DNA from: Gammaproteobacteria bacterium
Lineage (GTDB): Bacteria > Pseudomonadota > Gammaproteobacteria > Pseudomonadales > Cellvibrionaceae
Direction of reading: 5' to 3'
Length of the DNA: 64,000 nt
NCBI GenBank assembly: GCA_004173475.1
Contig: SEBU01000001.1
Location: forward strand, 1,240,001-1,304,000
Position 1 is the first letter of the stretch, and each line of letters opens with the position of its first letter. The notes beneath the pieces were generated by a model. The model saw only the letters and a list, made by a program, of their open reading frames with translations. It was not told where the DNA came from and did no database searches. The translations under genes were made by a program, and so were the position numbers. Of the stretch, positions 27,356-35,255 are shown in pieces.

Positions 27356-29668
27356 CTATTCAACTAACAACATTGAACCAAACACGCTTGCATCTAAATA
27401 ACCCTGGTTATTTTTATGACCTTGCGTGTCTACAGAACCCATCATGCTTTCACGTTGTGAACTGCCATCGTTGTCGATGTAGCACGCTGAGAAGCCCATG
27501 AGTTTTCCTGCAAACAATTGCAAAGGTGTGTTTGTTTTCCAATCGGCATAATCTTCACCGTAAATGCGAATACGCATTTCCCAATAATGTTGTGTACCGT
27601 TACTAACTCTGCGCGAGTCGATGTGACTATTCAACAAGGTTGCGCCGCCAGTGGTGCTATCAACAACATCACCGTAGGTGCTGATGTGATATGCCCATGC
27701 GCTGGTGTTGTAACCGTGTTGTCCGCCACTTTTATTTTCATCAATAAATAATTCAACAGTGTCATCTTCCCAATAACGATCTAATGCATCGCGCACACCG
27801 TCATAAATTTTATCGTCTGTTACGTCATACAGAATGTATAAATAATTTTCATCCCACAATGCTTTGTAACGGCCAGAGTAATCTTGTGCGCTTGGATTTG
27901 ATTGAGTACCTAACCAGAACACATCGATCGGCGCCCACGATGCCCTTTCCCAAACACTATCCACTACACCATCAATTACCGGGGCGGTTGTTGCGCGCGG
28001 TGCTGTGTAACGGTTGCGATCACTTGAGCCTTGTGAGCTTGAAGAACGCATTGATGAAGATGAGCTTGAGATTGCAGAGCTGGAAATTTTTGACGAGCTC
28101 GAACTTGATACAGCAACAGATGATGAAGAGCGAATCGAGCTTGACGATGCAATTGAAGATGATGCAATCGAAGATGAACTGCTTGATGCCGCTATAACTA
28201 CAGATTTAGTAATGGAGTTACTAAACATGCTTGGGCCAGCAACAGTTAACACAACGTCATAGGTTCCAGCTGCCGCATAGGTGTGAGAGGCTACGAGTCC
28301 TGAGCCGGTAGAACCGTCTCCGAAATTCCAGCTGAACGCAGTATCATTCTCGGATTGACTGCCATCAACAACAACTTTATTGCCATCAACTTTGTAACTA
28401 AATGCGGCTGTAGGCATTACGTCATATATGACCCCACATTTTCCACCCAAGGTTTTCTGAACGGTATCTTTTAATTCACCATCGCTGACAGTGAGAGCCA
28501 CCGCACGCGTACGTATGCTTGTATCTCCCGATTCGCAATCACGAATGCTGGCTTGAGCGTCGCCTACAACGGGGCCGTCACCAAAGTCCCACTCGTAGGT
28601 TAACGGAGTGCCTTCGGGATCAAAAGATGCAGAACCTTTAGTAATAATAGATTGGTTTTCACGAACGCCAGCCAAGCGAGCAATAGGCGCTTGGTTTCCA
28701 GCTTCAGGCTGAACAGTTATCTGCTTGATTTGTGTCGAGCCCGCAGAAGTTCCAGGTTGATCATGCACAGTCACCATAATGATGTAAGTGCCGGCCTCCT
28801 TGTAGGTATGCCAGACTTTTGGTGTGATGTAATCATTACCCGCACCCACATTATCGCCAGGTGAAACTGTATAAATAAGTTTGTCGCCTTCAGGATCCGT
28901 TGACCCGCTAAGATCGATAAGAACAGTCAATCCATAGGTCGTCACTTTCAAATCTGCTGTAGGCCATTGGTTCGACGATGAGGTGGAAAATGACGAGCTT
29001 GAGCTCGATCTAAAACTGCTCGATACACCAAAGGAGCTTGATGATTTACTGCTTGAGGAAATGGGCTGATTCGAAGATGACGACCGGGAGGCTGAACTAG
29101 GGAGGCTTGACCTACTAACGGATGATGGCCTAAGCGATGAGCTCGAAGACCGTGGGACGCTCGAAGGTGAAGCGCTCGACGGAGTCAACGACGATTTACT
29201 TGAGGACGAACTTGGGATCGACGATGGGGAATTAAACGATGACGAGCTTGAACGAACACTGCTCGCAGAAGAAACCTGACCACCACACACCGCACCCGTT
29301 ACAGCTGGTTTCGCAGCAGCGGCATTTTGAACACCTTTATTACCTTGAATACCAAACTCTGCCGTTTGCCCTGGGTTGATCTGCCCATTCCAGCCCACAT
29401 TGGATGCAGAGTACGGATTATTACCACTAAAGTTTGCGTTCCAGCCACCGGTACGTGAAGAACCGTCGGCGTAAGACCAATTCACCGACCAACCATTGAT
29501 GGCAGTATTAGTATCGTTAGTAATACGAATTGCCGCGACGAAGCCGCTGTTCCATTCGCTCTGGATAACATATTCGCAGCGCGCAGCATACGAACTTGCC
29601 GATTGTAAAAGCAGTAAACCGCTTATAGGTAACAGGGCTTTTCGCCATAATTTATTAGAAGTTTTCAT
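27356..29668 (-). CDS. Secreted CBM2 / poly-Ser / PKD / CBM9 protein, paralogue 4
   Basis: 770 residues from the ATG at 29668, preceded by CGAGGGAACA. The signal peptide ([14 protein letters not shown], cleaved near SYA) is followed by CBM2 (about 31-127), a Ser/Pro linker, three PKD-like domains ([30 protein letters not shown]), a Ser linker of AxSSSS type and a CBM9-like domain (550-770; [37 protein letters not shown]). CBM2 binds crystalline or amorphous polysaccharide and CBM9 can bind glycan ends, so the protein could bridge cell products and plant fibre. It is the first gene of the array in transcription direction and is transcribed on its own. Confidence 0.88.
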   Translation of the reverse strand: MKTSNKLWRKALLPISGLLLLQSASSYAARCEYVIQSEWNSGFVAAIRITNDTNTAINGWSVNWSYADGSSRTGGWNANFSGNNPYSASNVGWNGQINPGQTAEFGIQGNKGVQNAAAAKPAVTGAVCGGQVSSASSVRSSSSSFNSPSSIPSSSSSKSSLTPSSASPSSVPRSSSSSLRPSSVSRSSLPSSASRSSSSNQPISSSSKSSSSFGVSSSFRSSSSSSFSTSSSNQWPTADLKVTTYGLTVLIDLSGSTDPEGDKLIYTVSPGDNVGAGNDYITPKVWHTYKEAGTYIIMVTVHDQPGTSAGSTQIKQITVQPEAGNQAPIARLAGVRENQSIITKGSASFDPEGTPLTYEWDFGDGPVVGDAQASIRDCESGDTSIRTRAVALTVSDGELKDTVQKTLGGKCGVIYDVMPTAAFSYKVDGNKVVVDGSQSENDTAFSWNFGDGSTGSGLVASHTYAAAGTYDVVLTVAGPSMFSNSITKSVVIAASSSSSSIASSSIASSSSIRSSSSVAVSSSSSSKISSSAISSSSSSMRSSSSQGSSDRNRYTAPRATTAPVIDGVVDSVWERASWAPIDVFWLGTQSNPSAQDYSGRYKALWDENYLYILYDVTDDKIYDGVRDALDRYWEDDTVELFIDENKSGGQHGYNTSAWAYHISTYGDVVDSTTGGATLLNSHIDSRRVSNGTQHYWEMRIRIYGEDYADWKTNTPLQLFAGKLMGFSACYIDNDGSSQRESMMGSVDTQGHKNNQGYLDASVFGSMLLVE

Positions 29669-29704
29669 TGTTCCCTCGAGGGATAATTAGGTTGCAAGAT
29701 AATC

Positions 29705-29748
29705 TTCCGGCAACTACCTCGATACCGGAAAAAACAGACTATTTTCTG
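29705..29748 (-). promoter_or_regulatory. Conserved structured 5' leader of CBM2 paralogue 4
   Basis: Stem UUCCGGUA with UGCCGGAA (29730-29705; the outer C-G pair of paralogue 1 is replaced by U-A), 10-nt loop, 36 nt before the ATG. A CAGA/UCUG hairpin lies just upstream. Confidence 0.65.
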
Positions 29749-29761
29749 GCGAATAGAGAAA

Positions 29762-29811
29762 AAAATACGGACAAATTTCACTTTTTGCCAAAACAATGGC
29801 GCAAAAAGTGA
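29762..29811 (-). promoter_or_regulatory. GCGCCATT promoter block with 11-bp inverted repeat, CBM2 paralogue 4
   Basis: GCGCCATTGTTTT (core 29802-29795) is 65 bp from the leader hairpin, with TATTTT at 29767-29762. In this copy TCACTTTTTGC (29778-29788) and GCAAAAAGTGA (29801-29811) form a perfect inverted repeat with a 12-bp spacer around the box. Confidence 0.5.
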
Positions 29812-29930
29812 GCGAAAAATAATTAACTTTTTATATGCATCATGATTGAGAGTGGTAGATCATATAAATACAAAAAACTTATCAACATCACATCACCGCA
29901 ATCATTTTTTTATCATTTCTCACACGCGCA

Positions 29931-30103
29931 CTAACAAGCTTTTAAAAATACAGTCGTGCCATTCGCGTAATTCCAACTTACGTTCCAACCATAATCGGAG
30001 ATGTGCCATTATTCACGATGTTAACTTGCGCTCCACCATCTCAGTCACTTTGACCAACGTAAGAGCAACTTCCAGCGATAGCAGCCGATGAGCTCGAAGA
30101 TCT
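29931..30103 (-). pseudogene. Decayed CBM2 domain with Ser linker
   Basis: The minus strand from 30103 reads RSSSSSAAIAGSCSYVGQSD, an in-frame TGA, then DGGAQVNIVNNGTSPI. After a frameshift it continues as WNVSWNYANGTTVF and a stop at 29931. This is a CBM2 sequence (compare C-x-[19 protein letters not shown] of the neighbours) broken by at least one stop and one frameshift. The Ser run precedes the CBM2 here, unlike the intact paralogues, so it comes from a protein with an internal or C-terminal CBM2. No start codon or promoter remains. Confidence 0.75.
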
Positions 30104-30217
30104 CAAATGAAGATTGAGGTTAAATTAAACGAAGAGGAAAACTTATTCCCGTTATGAAAGGAGCATTTAAAAAGAGCATCCAACAACTAAAATTTTGCGC
30201 TCACTTCCTTTACTTAA

Positions 30218-30631
30218 TTAAACATCGGGCTGATCAAAATTTGCGGCGAAGCGTTTTATCCATTCAAGCGCAGCCTCCTCCGTAGTAAGATTTCTACCAA
30301 TTTCCACCAACTGCTGGCGATAGTTTTCAATTTGGCAGACCTGCTCAACCATACGCACACGAAAATATTCATCGTCATTGGCAAACCTGACTCCAACCTC
30401 AAAACCTTCCGGCTTATGGTTGCGTCGCCATACGATTATTCCTTCGCCCTGATAGTCGGGTGAAACACAAGGAATCATCAAATCTACAATCGAGCCAACT
30501 TTTACAGGAATATCCGTAAAAAAACTTAAACCGCCAGCACTTAAATTATTGGTAACAACTTGGCCGCCAATATGACTAGCCGCCGAAACTCGGATGGGGA
30601 TTGAAGTTGGATGTCGAATATAATTACGCAT
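30218..30631 (-). CDS. PilZ domain protein (c-di-GMP effector candidate)
   Basis: A 137-residue cytoplasmic protein. It has the two cyclic-di-GMP binding motifs of PilZ: R2-x3-R6 (RNYIRHP) and N29-x-S-x-G-G34 (NLSAGG). These are followed by beta strands and a helical tail of about 35 residues. It is therefore a likely c-di-GMP receptor, but the target process cannot be read. It stands alone between the CBM2 relic and a secreted unknown. A diguanylate cyclase is encoded at 59.7 kb in this window. Confidence 0.85.
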   Translation of the reverse strand: MRNYIRHPTSIPIRVSAASHIGGQVVTNNLSAGGLSFFTDIPVKVGSIVDLMIPCVSPDYQGEGIIVWRRNHKPEGFEVGVRFANDDEYFRVRMVEQVCQIENYRQQLVEIGRNLTTEEAALEWIKRFAANFDQPDV

Positions 30632-30851
30632 GTTAAGTCCTCTAATAGAACCTTAGGCAATAAAAACATCACCTTTGAAGTGTAAACCACGAATTCGACA
30701 TCTATGGAACAAGATTGTAATCAGCAGTGCGGTTTTTTAGAACCTGAGCGAATACATCCACAAAGCATTAAAAATTTATAGGTCGGGAATTGGACAGGAA
30801 GCTCTAAGTTGATATAGTGCGCGAAAGGATTTTTTCAAAAAGGGATGTATC

Positions 30852-31439
30852 ATGTCAATTCAACGAAATTTGTTTACCTTTCTCATTGCTACTCTCACCA
30901 CTCTGCTCTCTTTAACAAGCAACCTCACACAAGCAGCCGACTGCAGTAAAATCAAAAAGCAAATTGAACGCTATGAAGACCTTCGACGCAACGGTGGAAG
31001 CGCTAAAAGCATGAGTCGATGGACTGCTACTGGTCATCAACTCGAAGAAAAATATCGCCAGTGCGGTCAAGACCGCTCTGTTATTCAAATTGTGTCAGGA
31101 AAGCAGTCCCAAGATCGAAAGAAAGCGACTACACATAAACACCTGCCTTTACGAAAAGACGTATCTGATAATCCACAAATAAGAAAACTTACGCAAACGT
31201 GCAATTATTGGATTGGTGTGGCCAACGAAAACCCAACCGACGACAACAGGAATTTTCGGGAAACGGCGTGTCATGCTGCCGATAATTATGAAGTCGACTT
31301 AGAGAGCGTAGCGCCCCTCGTCGATACAATAATGGTTAGAAAGTTAAAGGACTGCATTAAATCCAATAATCTTATCGATCAGGAAGTTAACGAATGCATG
31401 AGAGGTACATTGGAGCCCATCTGGAAAAATAATAGGTAA
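30852..31439 (+). CDS. Secreted protein of unknown function
   Basis: A 195-residue protein with a clear signal peptide (about 1-31, ending TQAA). The mature part is basic and polar, with several cysteines (DCSKIKKQ, YRQCGQ, TQTCNYWIG, ETACHAADN, LKDCIKS, VNECMRG) that could form disulfides in the periplasm. I do not recognise a family. AAGGGATG lies just before the ATG. It is monocistronic between two minus-strand genes. Confidence 0.75.
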   Translation: MSIQRNLFTFLIATLTTLLSLTSNLTQAADCSKIKKQIERYEDLRRNGGSAKSMSRWTATGHQLEEKYRQCGQDRSVIQIVSGKQSQDRKKATTHKHLPLRKDVSDNPQIRKLTQTCNYWIGVANENPTDDNRNFRETACHAADNYEVDLESVAPLVDTIMVRKLKDCIKSNNLIDQEVNECMRGTLEPIWKNNR

Positions 31440-31531
31440 CTACTCTAGTTGCCCATGTTATAGCGCTTTTATACATTGCTCGCATCTGCATTAAAGCGCC
31501 CTAATATTTAAAATGACAGCAAGGAACAATA

Positions 31532-32029
31532 CTATTTTTTGTCTTCAGCCGATTGTGTCGGATCTTTATGATCCCCACGATATTTAATTTGCAGTCCTTT
31601 TAGAAAATTACGCAGAATTTGGGTCTGGCATTCACGATAGTTTTTATGATCCTGCCGACGAAACAAAGCGCTCAACTCATGCTTGCTGATGGAAAAATCC
31701 GCCAACTGCATGACTTCTAATATATTTTCTTCTTTAAAATCCAGCGCGATTTTTAATTTTCGAAAAATAATATTGTTATTCAGACGGTCCTCCGCTTCAG
31801 GCTGATCCCCTTCTTTTTTTCCACGTTTTTTATTGATCAATCCATTCAAAAAGGTGGCGAGCTGTTTGTCACCCAACTCTTGAAAATCTGGTTTGTCGTC
31901 TGTTTTTAACCAGGCACTAACCTGCTCACGGCTTGCTTTCAAATCAGCTTGCGCAAATATATCCATCATTTGTGAATCGCCAAGGTCAAAAATAAAGCGT
32001 ATACGGCGAAGAATATCGTTATTGGTCAC
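31532..32029 (-). CDS. DUF1456 family protein (YehS-like)
   Basis: About 165 residues of the YehS/DUF1456 family, made of two repeated helical modules. The first is NDILRRIRFIFDL to FLNGLINKKRG, the second NNNIIFRKLKIALDF to FLKGLQIKYRG, each with a conserved LNG/LKG-KRG ending. I start it at GTG 32029 (AGGAAC upstream), which matches the family start; a frame from 32056 would add nine residues. The function is not established. It is a soluble cytoplasmic protein with a charged C-terminal tail. Confidence 0.88.
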   Translation of the reverse strand: MTNNDILRRIRFIFDLGDSQMMDIFAQADLKASREQVSAWLKTDDKPDFQELGDKQLATFLNGLINKKRGKKEGDQPEAEDRLNNNIIFRKLKIALDFKEENILEVMQLADFSISKHELSALFRRQDHKNYRECQTQILRNFLKGLQIKYRGDHKDPTQSAEDKK

Positions 32030-32190
32030 GGAGAGTTCCTGATAGTAAATAAACAAAAAGCATGCGTGGGAGGCTCAGCAAATCTACACATGCATTGACC
32101 TAAGGCCCACATGATACCAGCGCAGTGAACTACGAACATTTTTTTATTACGCATAAGAATCCATTTATTGATGCCCTATCCAAGAAAAGC

Positions 32191-32219
32191 AAAAAGCCAG
32201 CGTTGAAAGCTGGCTTTTT
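32191..32219 (-). terminator. Terminator of DUF4142 gene
   Basis: AAAAAGCCAGC and GCTGGCTTTTT pair across a 7-nt loop. It lies just beyond the stop codon of the minus-strand gene at 32241. Confidence 0.85.
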
Positions 32220-32240
32220 GTTTTAGGGTGAAACTGGATT

Positions 32241-32783
32241 TTATAGTTGTCTATTGTTATCCGCCATTAAGACGGTGGAATTTTCTACATTTGTCACCAA
32301 GGTTTGCGCCATATATAAGTGGTGCATCAAAGTAGGAAGCTGCTGTATTGCATATTGCTTAACATCACCTGTCGCCATTTCGGCCGCTTCTCGAAACAAG
32401 CTCACGGACTTTTTGCGCTCTGTAAGTCGCATATCAGCATAGGCTGCATCGAAGCTTTTGCCTTTCCGCTGAAAAACATAGCTGCGTGCTTTAGTTTGCA
32501 AATCTGTATCGCTGAGCATCTGCAAATGTTCAGCCTCAGAAAGTTTGCGAAGGCTTAATAAAAACGCTGTTTGCTCTTTTATCACTTGTTGAGCATAAGC
32601 TTTAACACTTACAGAGTCTGATTTCTGTAACGCAATTTTGGCGGTTTCTACCTCAGAGATACTTTTTATGGAGGCAACGTCAATAAAATTTTGATTAGTA
32701 AATACGGACGTAGCCATAGCTAATCCAGGGAATAACAGGCTAGATATAAAAATCAGGCCGGGTACGACTTTAAAAATACTCAT
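32241..32783 (-). CDS. DUF4142 domain-containing exported protein
   Basis: A 180-residue protein with an N-terminal signal sequence (about 1-24, ending AMA). The mature part is helical and fits the DUF4142 ferritin-like family: NFIDVASIKSISEVETAKIAL, a conserved VKAYAQQVIKEQ helix and a later LFREAAEMATGDVKQYA helix. These proteins are periplasmic or outer-membrane associated and often stress-induced, with no defined reaction. The gene has its own terminator. Confidence 0.8.
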   Translation of the reverse strand: MSIFKVVPGLIFISSLLFPGLAMATSVFTNQNFIDVASIKSISEVETAKIALQKSDSVSVKAYAQQVIKEQTAFLLSLRKLSEAEHLQMLSDTDLQTKARSYVFQRKGKSFDAAYADMRLTERKKSVSLFREAAEMATGDVKQYAIQQLPTLMHHLYMAQTLVTNVENSTVLMADNNRQL

Positions 32784-33361
32784 GTGCCGCGTCTCAGTTA
32801 CGATGCTCCTTTAGAATTAAAAGCAAAAGGTCCTTATTTTTTTGTGCTGGTAGTTTCAGGAGTTTCTACGTAACGAACTGGCGCATGGATCACTTAAATT
32901 GACGCCGAATTCAATATTTTTATTGTAGCAACTTTAGATGCCACTGCAATCCCTTTACTTATCTCAATATGAATGGATGCTGCAGAAATAAGGTGAAAAA
33001 GGGATTAAGTCATCCTTAAAGGCGGGTGAGGAAAGCCACACCTTTTGAAAGAGTATTGCAATCATTCAAGGTCATAGTTCTTTAACTAAGGTGTAGTCAG
33101 CGAATACATATTGAAAGCTGGCATATTAAAATGCGTGTTTAGGCTCCACTATTAGCACACGAATTAATAATTTCTTAAAAAAAATATAAATTTTTATCAT
33201 AAGAATTGTTTTTATTTTTTATATTTATAAATAATCTAAATATTAAAAGGAAAAAAATTAATTCGTGTAATATCTTGTAATGGAAGCAAGTTATAACGAA
33301 CAGTAAATTCATGAATTATTTCATTCATAACATTAATTTGGATTGATGCGAGGACGTGCAT
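32784..33361. other. Intergenic region with extremely AT-rich tract before the pilus operon
   Basis: Nearly 580 bp without a gene. The segment at about 33170-33265 is almost pure A/T. It lies some 100 bp before the first pilin gene and probably holds the operon promoter. AT-rich tracts of this kind are typical targets of H-NS/MvaT-type silencers. I could not fix a -10/-35 pair with confidence. Confidence 0.45.
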
Positions 33362-33904
33362 ATGAGGAGTTTCTCTTCTGTTTTTTCAGGGGCTGTTTTA
33401 ATTTTACTATTAGCAGTTAGTCAGACAACATTTTCAGCCACGGTATCAGGAAATTTAGGAGTAACGGCAATAGTAGGTGCGGGTTGCCAGGTAAATGCTA
33501 GCAACGTAACAGCAGGCATCATTAATTTTGGTTCATTGGATTTTGGCAGCATCAACACGATTGGAAACCAAACCATTGACGCTCAAACCACTGGCGCCGG
33601 CAATGGCAGCATCATTATGGAGTGTTCGAACGGCACAACCTTTACTATTTCATTAGATAACGGTCTGCATTATGCGAGTAGCACTCGATCCATGGTGAAT
33701 GCCGGTAATCCCTCAGTACTGCTTGCTTATACTCTTTACCAAAATGTAGCGCGCACGGTTCCCTGGACAACCAGTAGCCCCCTAACAGGAACTGCAAACG
33801 GTGCGCCTGCAACCTTTCCAATTTACGGACGCATTCCTCCAAGCCAAACTGGTATAACTGCTGGTACTTATAACGATACCGTTCAAGTCGTCATCTCCTG
33901 GTAA
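33362..33904 (+). CDS. Csu-type pilus major subunit (spore coat U domain)
   Basis: A pilin of about 180 residues with a signal peptide (ending FSA) and one spore-coat-U (SCPU) domain. Visible SCPU points are VTAIVGAGCQVN, INFGSLDFG, an ECSNGTTFTISLDNG strand pair with the second cysteine, and TYNDTVQVVISW at the C-terminus. In archaic chaperone-usher systems such as Acinetobacter Csu these subunits polymerise into thin adhesive pili. ATG 33362 is preferred over GTG 33356 because GAGGA at 33350-33354 is correctly spaced. It is first in a five-gene operon. Confidence 0.88.
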   Translation: MRSFSSVFSGAVLILLLAVSQTTFSATVSGNLGVTAIVGAGCQVNASNVTAGIINFGSLDFGSINTIGNQTIDAQTTGAGNGSIIMECSNGTTFTISLDNGLHYASSTRSMVNAGNPSVLLAYTLYQNVARTVPWTTSSPLTGTANGAPATFPIYGRIPPSQTGITAGTYNDTVQVVISW

Positions 33905-33937
33905 TCCCCTACAACGTGTAGCAAATGGAATTCCTAA

Positions 33938-34468
33938 ATGAAACAACAATTAATCAGATTGTTGGTTTTATTTTTCTTGTATTGTACAAACGCCTTTGCA
34001 ATTAACGATCAAACGTTAAATGCCAACTCAACACAAGTGAAAATGGAAATAGTGAATGGCTGCACCTTAAACAATGTTAGCAGCGGTGTTGCTGCAATTG
34101 GAACACTGAATTTTGGCGATATCTATAATTTAAATTCGCAGCGCGATGCAAATACGTCTTCCGGCAATGGCAATATTGAATTGCATTGCACTCCAGGTAC
34201 GACCGCCAAAATTACAATGAATGCAGGGCTTTATGGCAGCAATGTCAATGATAGGAAAATGCGTTTGAATTCAGGCGCCGCTACTTTAATTTATCAAGTT
34301 TACACATCCTCCACACGACAAACAGTTTGGGACGACACTGTTGGCGTCTCCGTTGCGTTTAATAGCGATGTCACACAATCGATTCCCATCTACGGAAGAG
34401 TTCCCGTTCAAACAACTCCTTTAAGTGGTGCATACAGTGACCAAATTTTAGTGACCGTAGCTTATTAA
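33938..34468 (+). CDS. Csu-type pilus subunit 2 (spore coat U domain)
   Basis: A 176-residue pilin with a signal peptide (ending AFA) and an SCPU domain: MEIVNGCTLNNVS, LNFGDIYNL, LHCTPGTTAKITMNAG and a C-terminal YSDQILVTVAY. It is clearly related to subunit 1 but diverged. It lies 33 bp downstream in the same operon. A minor or adaptor subunit is likely by analogy with CsuA and CsuB. Confidence 0.87.
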   Translation: MKQQLIRLLVLFFLYCTNAFAINDQTLNANSTQVKMEIVNGCTLNNVSSGVAAIGTLNFGDIYNLNSQRDANTSSGNGNIELHCTPGTTAKITMNAGLYGSNVNDRKMRLNSGAATLIYQVYTSSTRQTVWDDTVGVSVAFNSDVTQSIPIYGRVPVQTTPLSGAYSDQILVTVAY

Positions 34469-34494
34469 TTTTTTAGCAGGAACATTGAAGACCT

Positions 34495-35255
34495 ATGATG
34501 GCTTTTATTTCAAAGTTATGGATTTTAGTAATGTTAATTGCGCCATTAGCTTCTGCGTCCAGCTTGGGAGTATGGCCGATTAATCCGCGCATTGATCACC
34601 CTGCATCATCCACATTACTTTGGGTAAAAAATAATAATAAAACCGAACCTGTTACCTTGCAGGCAAGAGTTTTTTTGTGGCGTCAGGCTAATAATGAGGA
34701 GCAGTTTGAGGCGCAAGATGAACTCGTCATTAGTCCACCCATTATTGAAGTCAAACCTGAAACACAGCAAATATTTCGGGTGATGAATCGCAAAGGCCTT
34801 CTATCCACTATCACGACTGAAAAAAGTTATCGCATTTTAATTGATGAAGTACCAAAGGACGACGCAAATCAGGTTTCACAACTGCGTTTTCAAATGCGGT
34901 ACTCGCTTCCTCTATTTGTGGGGCGTCCAGAAATATTTGCCAACAAACCTATAACTAATATTCTAAATAGCATGGCATTAAATTTAAATTATCGCGTCAT
35001 TCAAGAACCGGCGCCCGCTATTGAAATTATCAACAATAGTCCGCTTCACGCACGTTTGAGCAACCTAACTATTTATAATAATGAGCTGCCAGAAAAAAAT
35101 TACTTCTCAGTAACGGTTTATTGGGTTATGTGCTTCCAAACTCTACAAAACGTTGGCCTCTGGATAGCAGTCAATTGACCGCTCTTACTTCAAAAGATGT
35201 GCGGATTACTTTTGAGCAGGAGCATCAGGAGCTTAGTATTGCTGCTGAGAAATAA
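34495..35255 (+). CDS. Csu-type periplasmic pilus chaperone, frameshifted at an A7 tract
   Basis: PapD-like chaperone that would deliver SCPU subunits to the usher. A signal peptide ends near ASA. The N-terminal Ig domain shows LGVWPINPRIDHP and EVKPETQQIFRVMNR. The continuous frame stops early at 35178 after a non-family tail. Shifting frame at the seven-A run (35093-35099) restores the expected C-terminus: LLLSNGLLGYVLPNS, then TKRWPLDSSQLTALTS, ending SIAAEK with a stop at 35253-35255. One extra A would repair the gene. This is a true one-base deletion, a phase-variable tract, a slippage site (frame A AAA AAT) or a sequencing error. The restored stop overlaps the usher start by 17 nt, as expected for an intact operon. 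Confidence 0.8.

Noticed and set aside
29846-30091. An 81-codon plus-strand frame
   Set aside because: It lies opposite the CBM2 relic and has no support of its own.
35093-35100. Programmed -1 frameshifting as the firm explanation for the chaperone
   Set aside because: The A AAA AAT heptamer is in the right frame, but I see no strong downstream stem-loop or upstream stimulatory Shine-Dalgarno, and a simple one-base deletion explains the data. It is kept only as one option.
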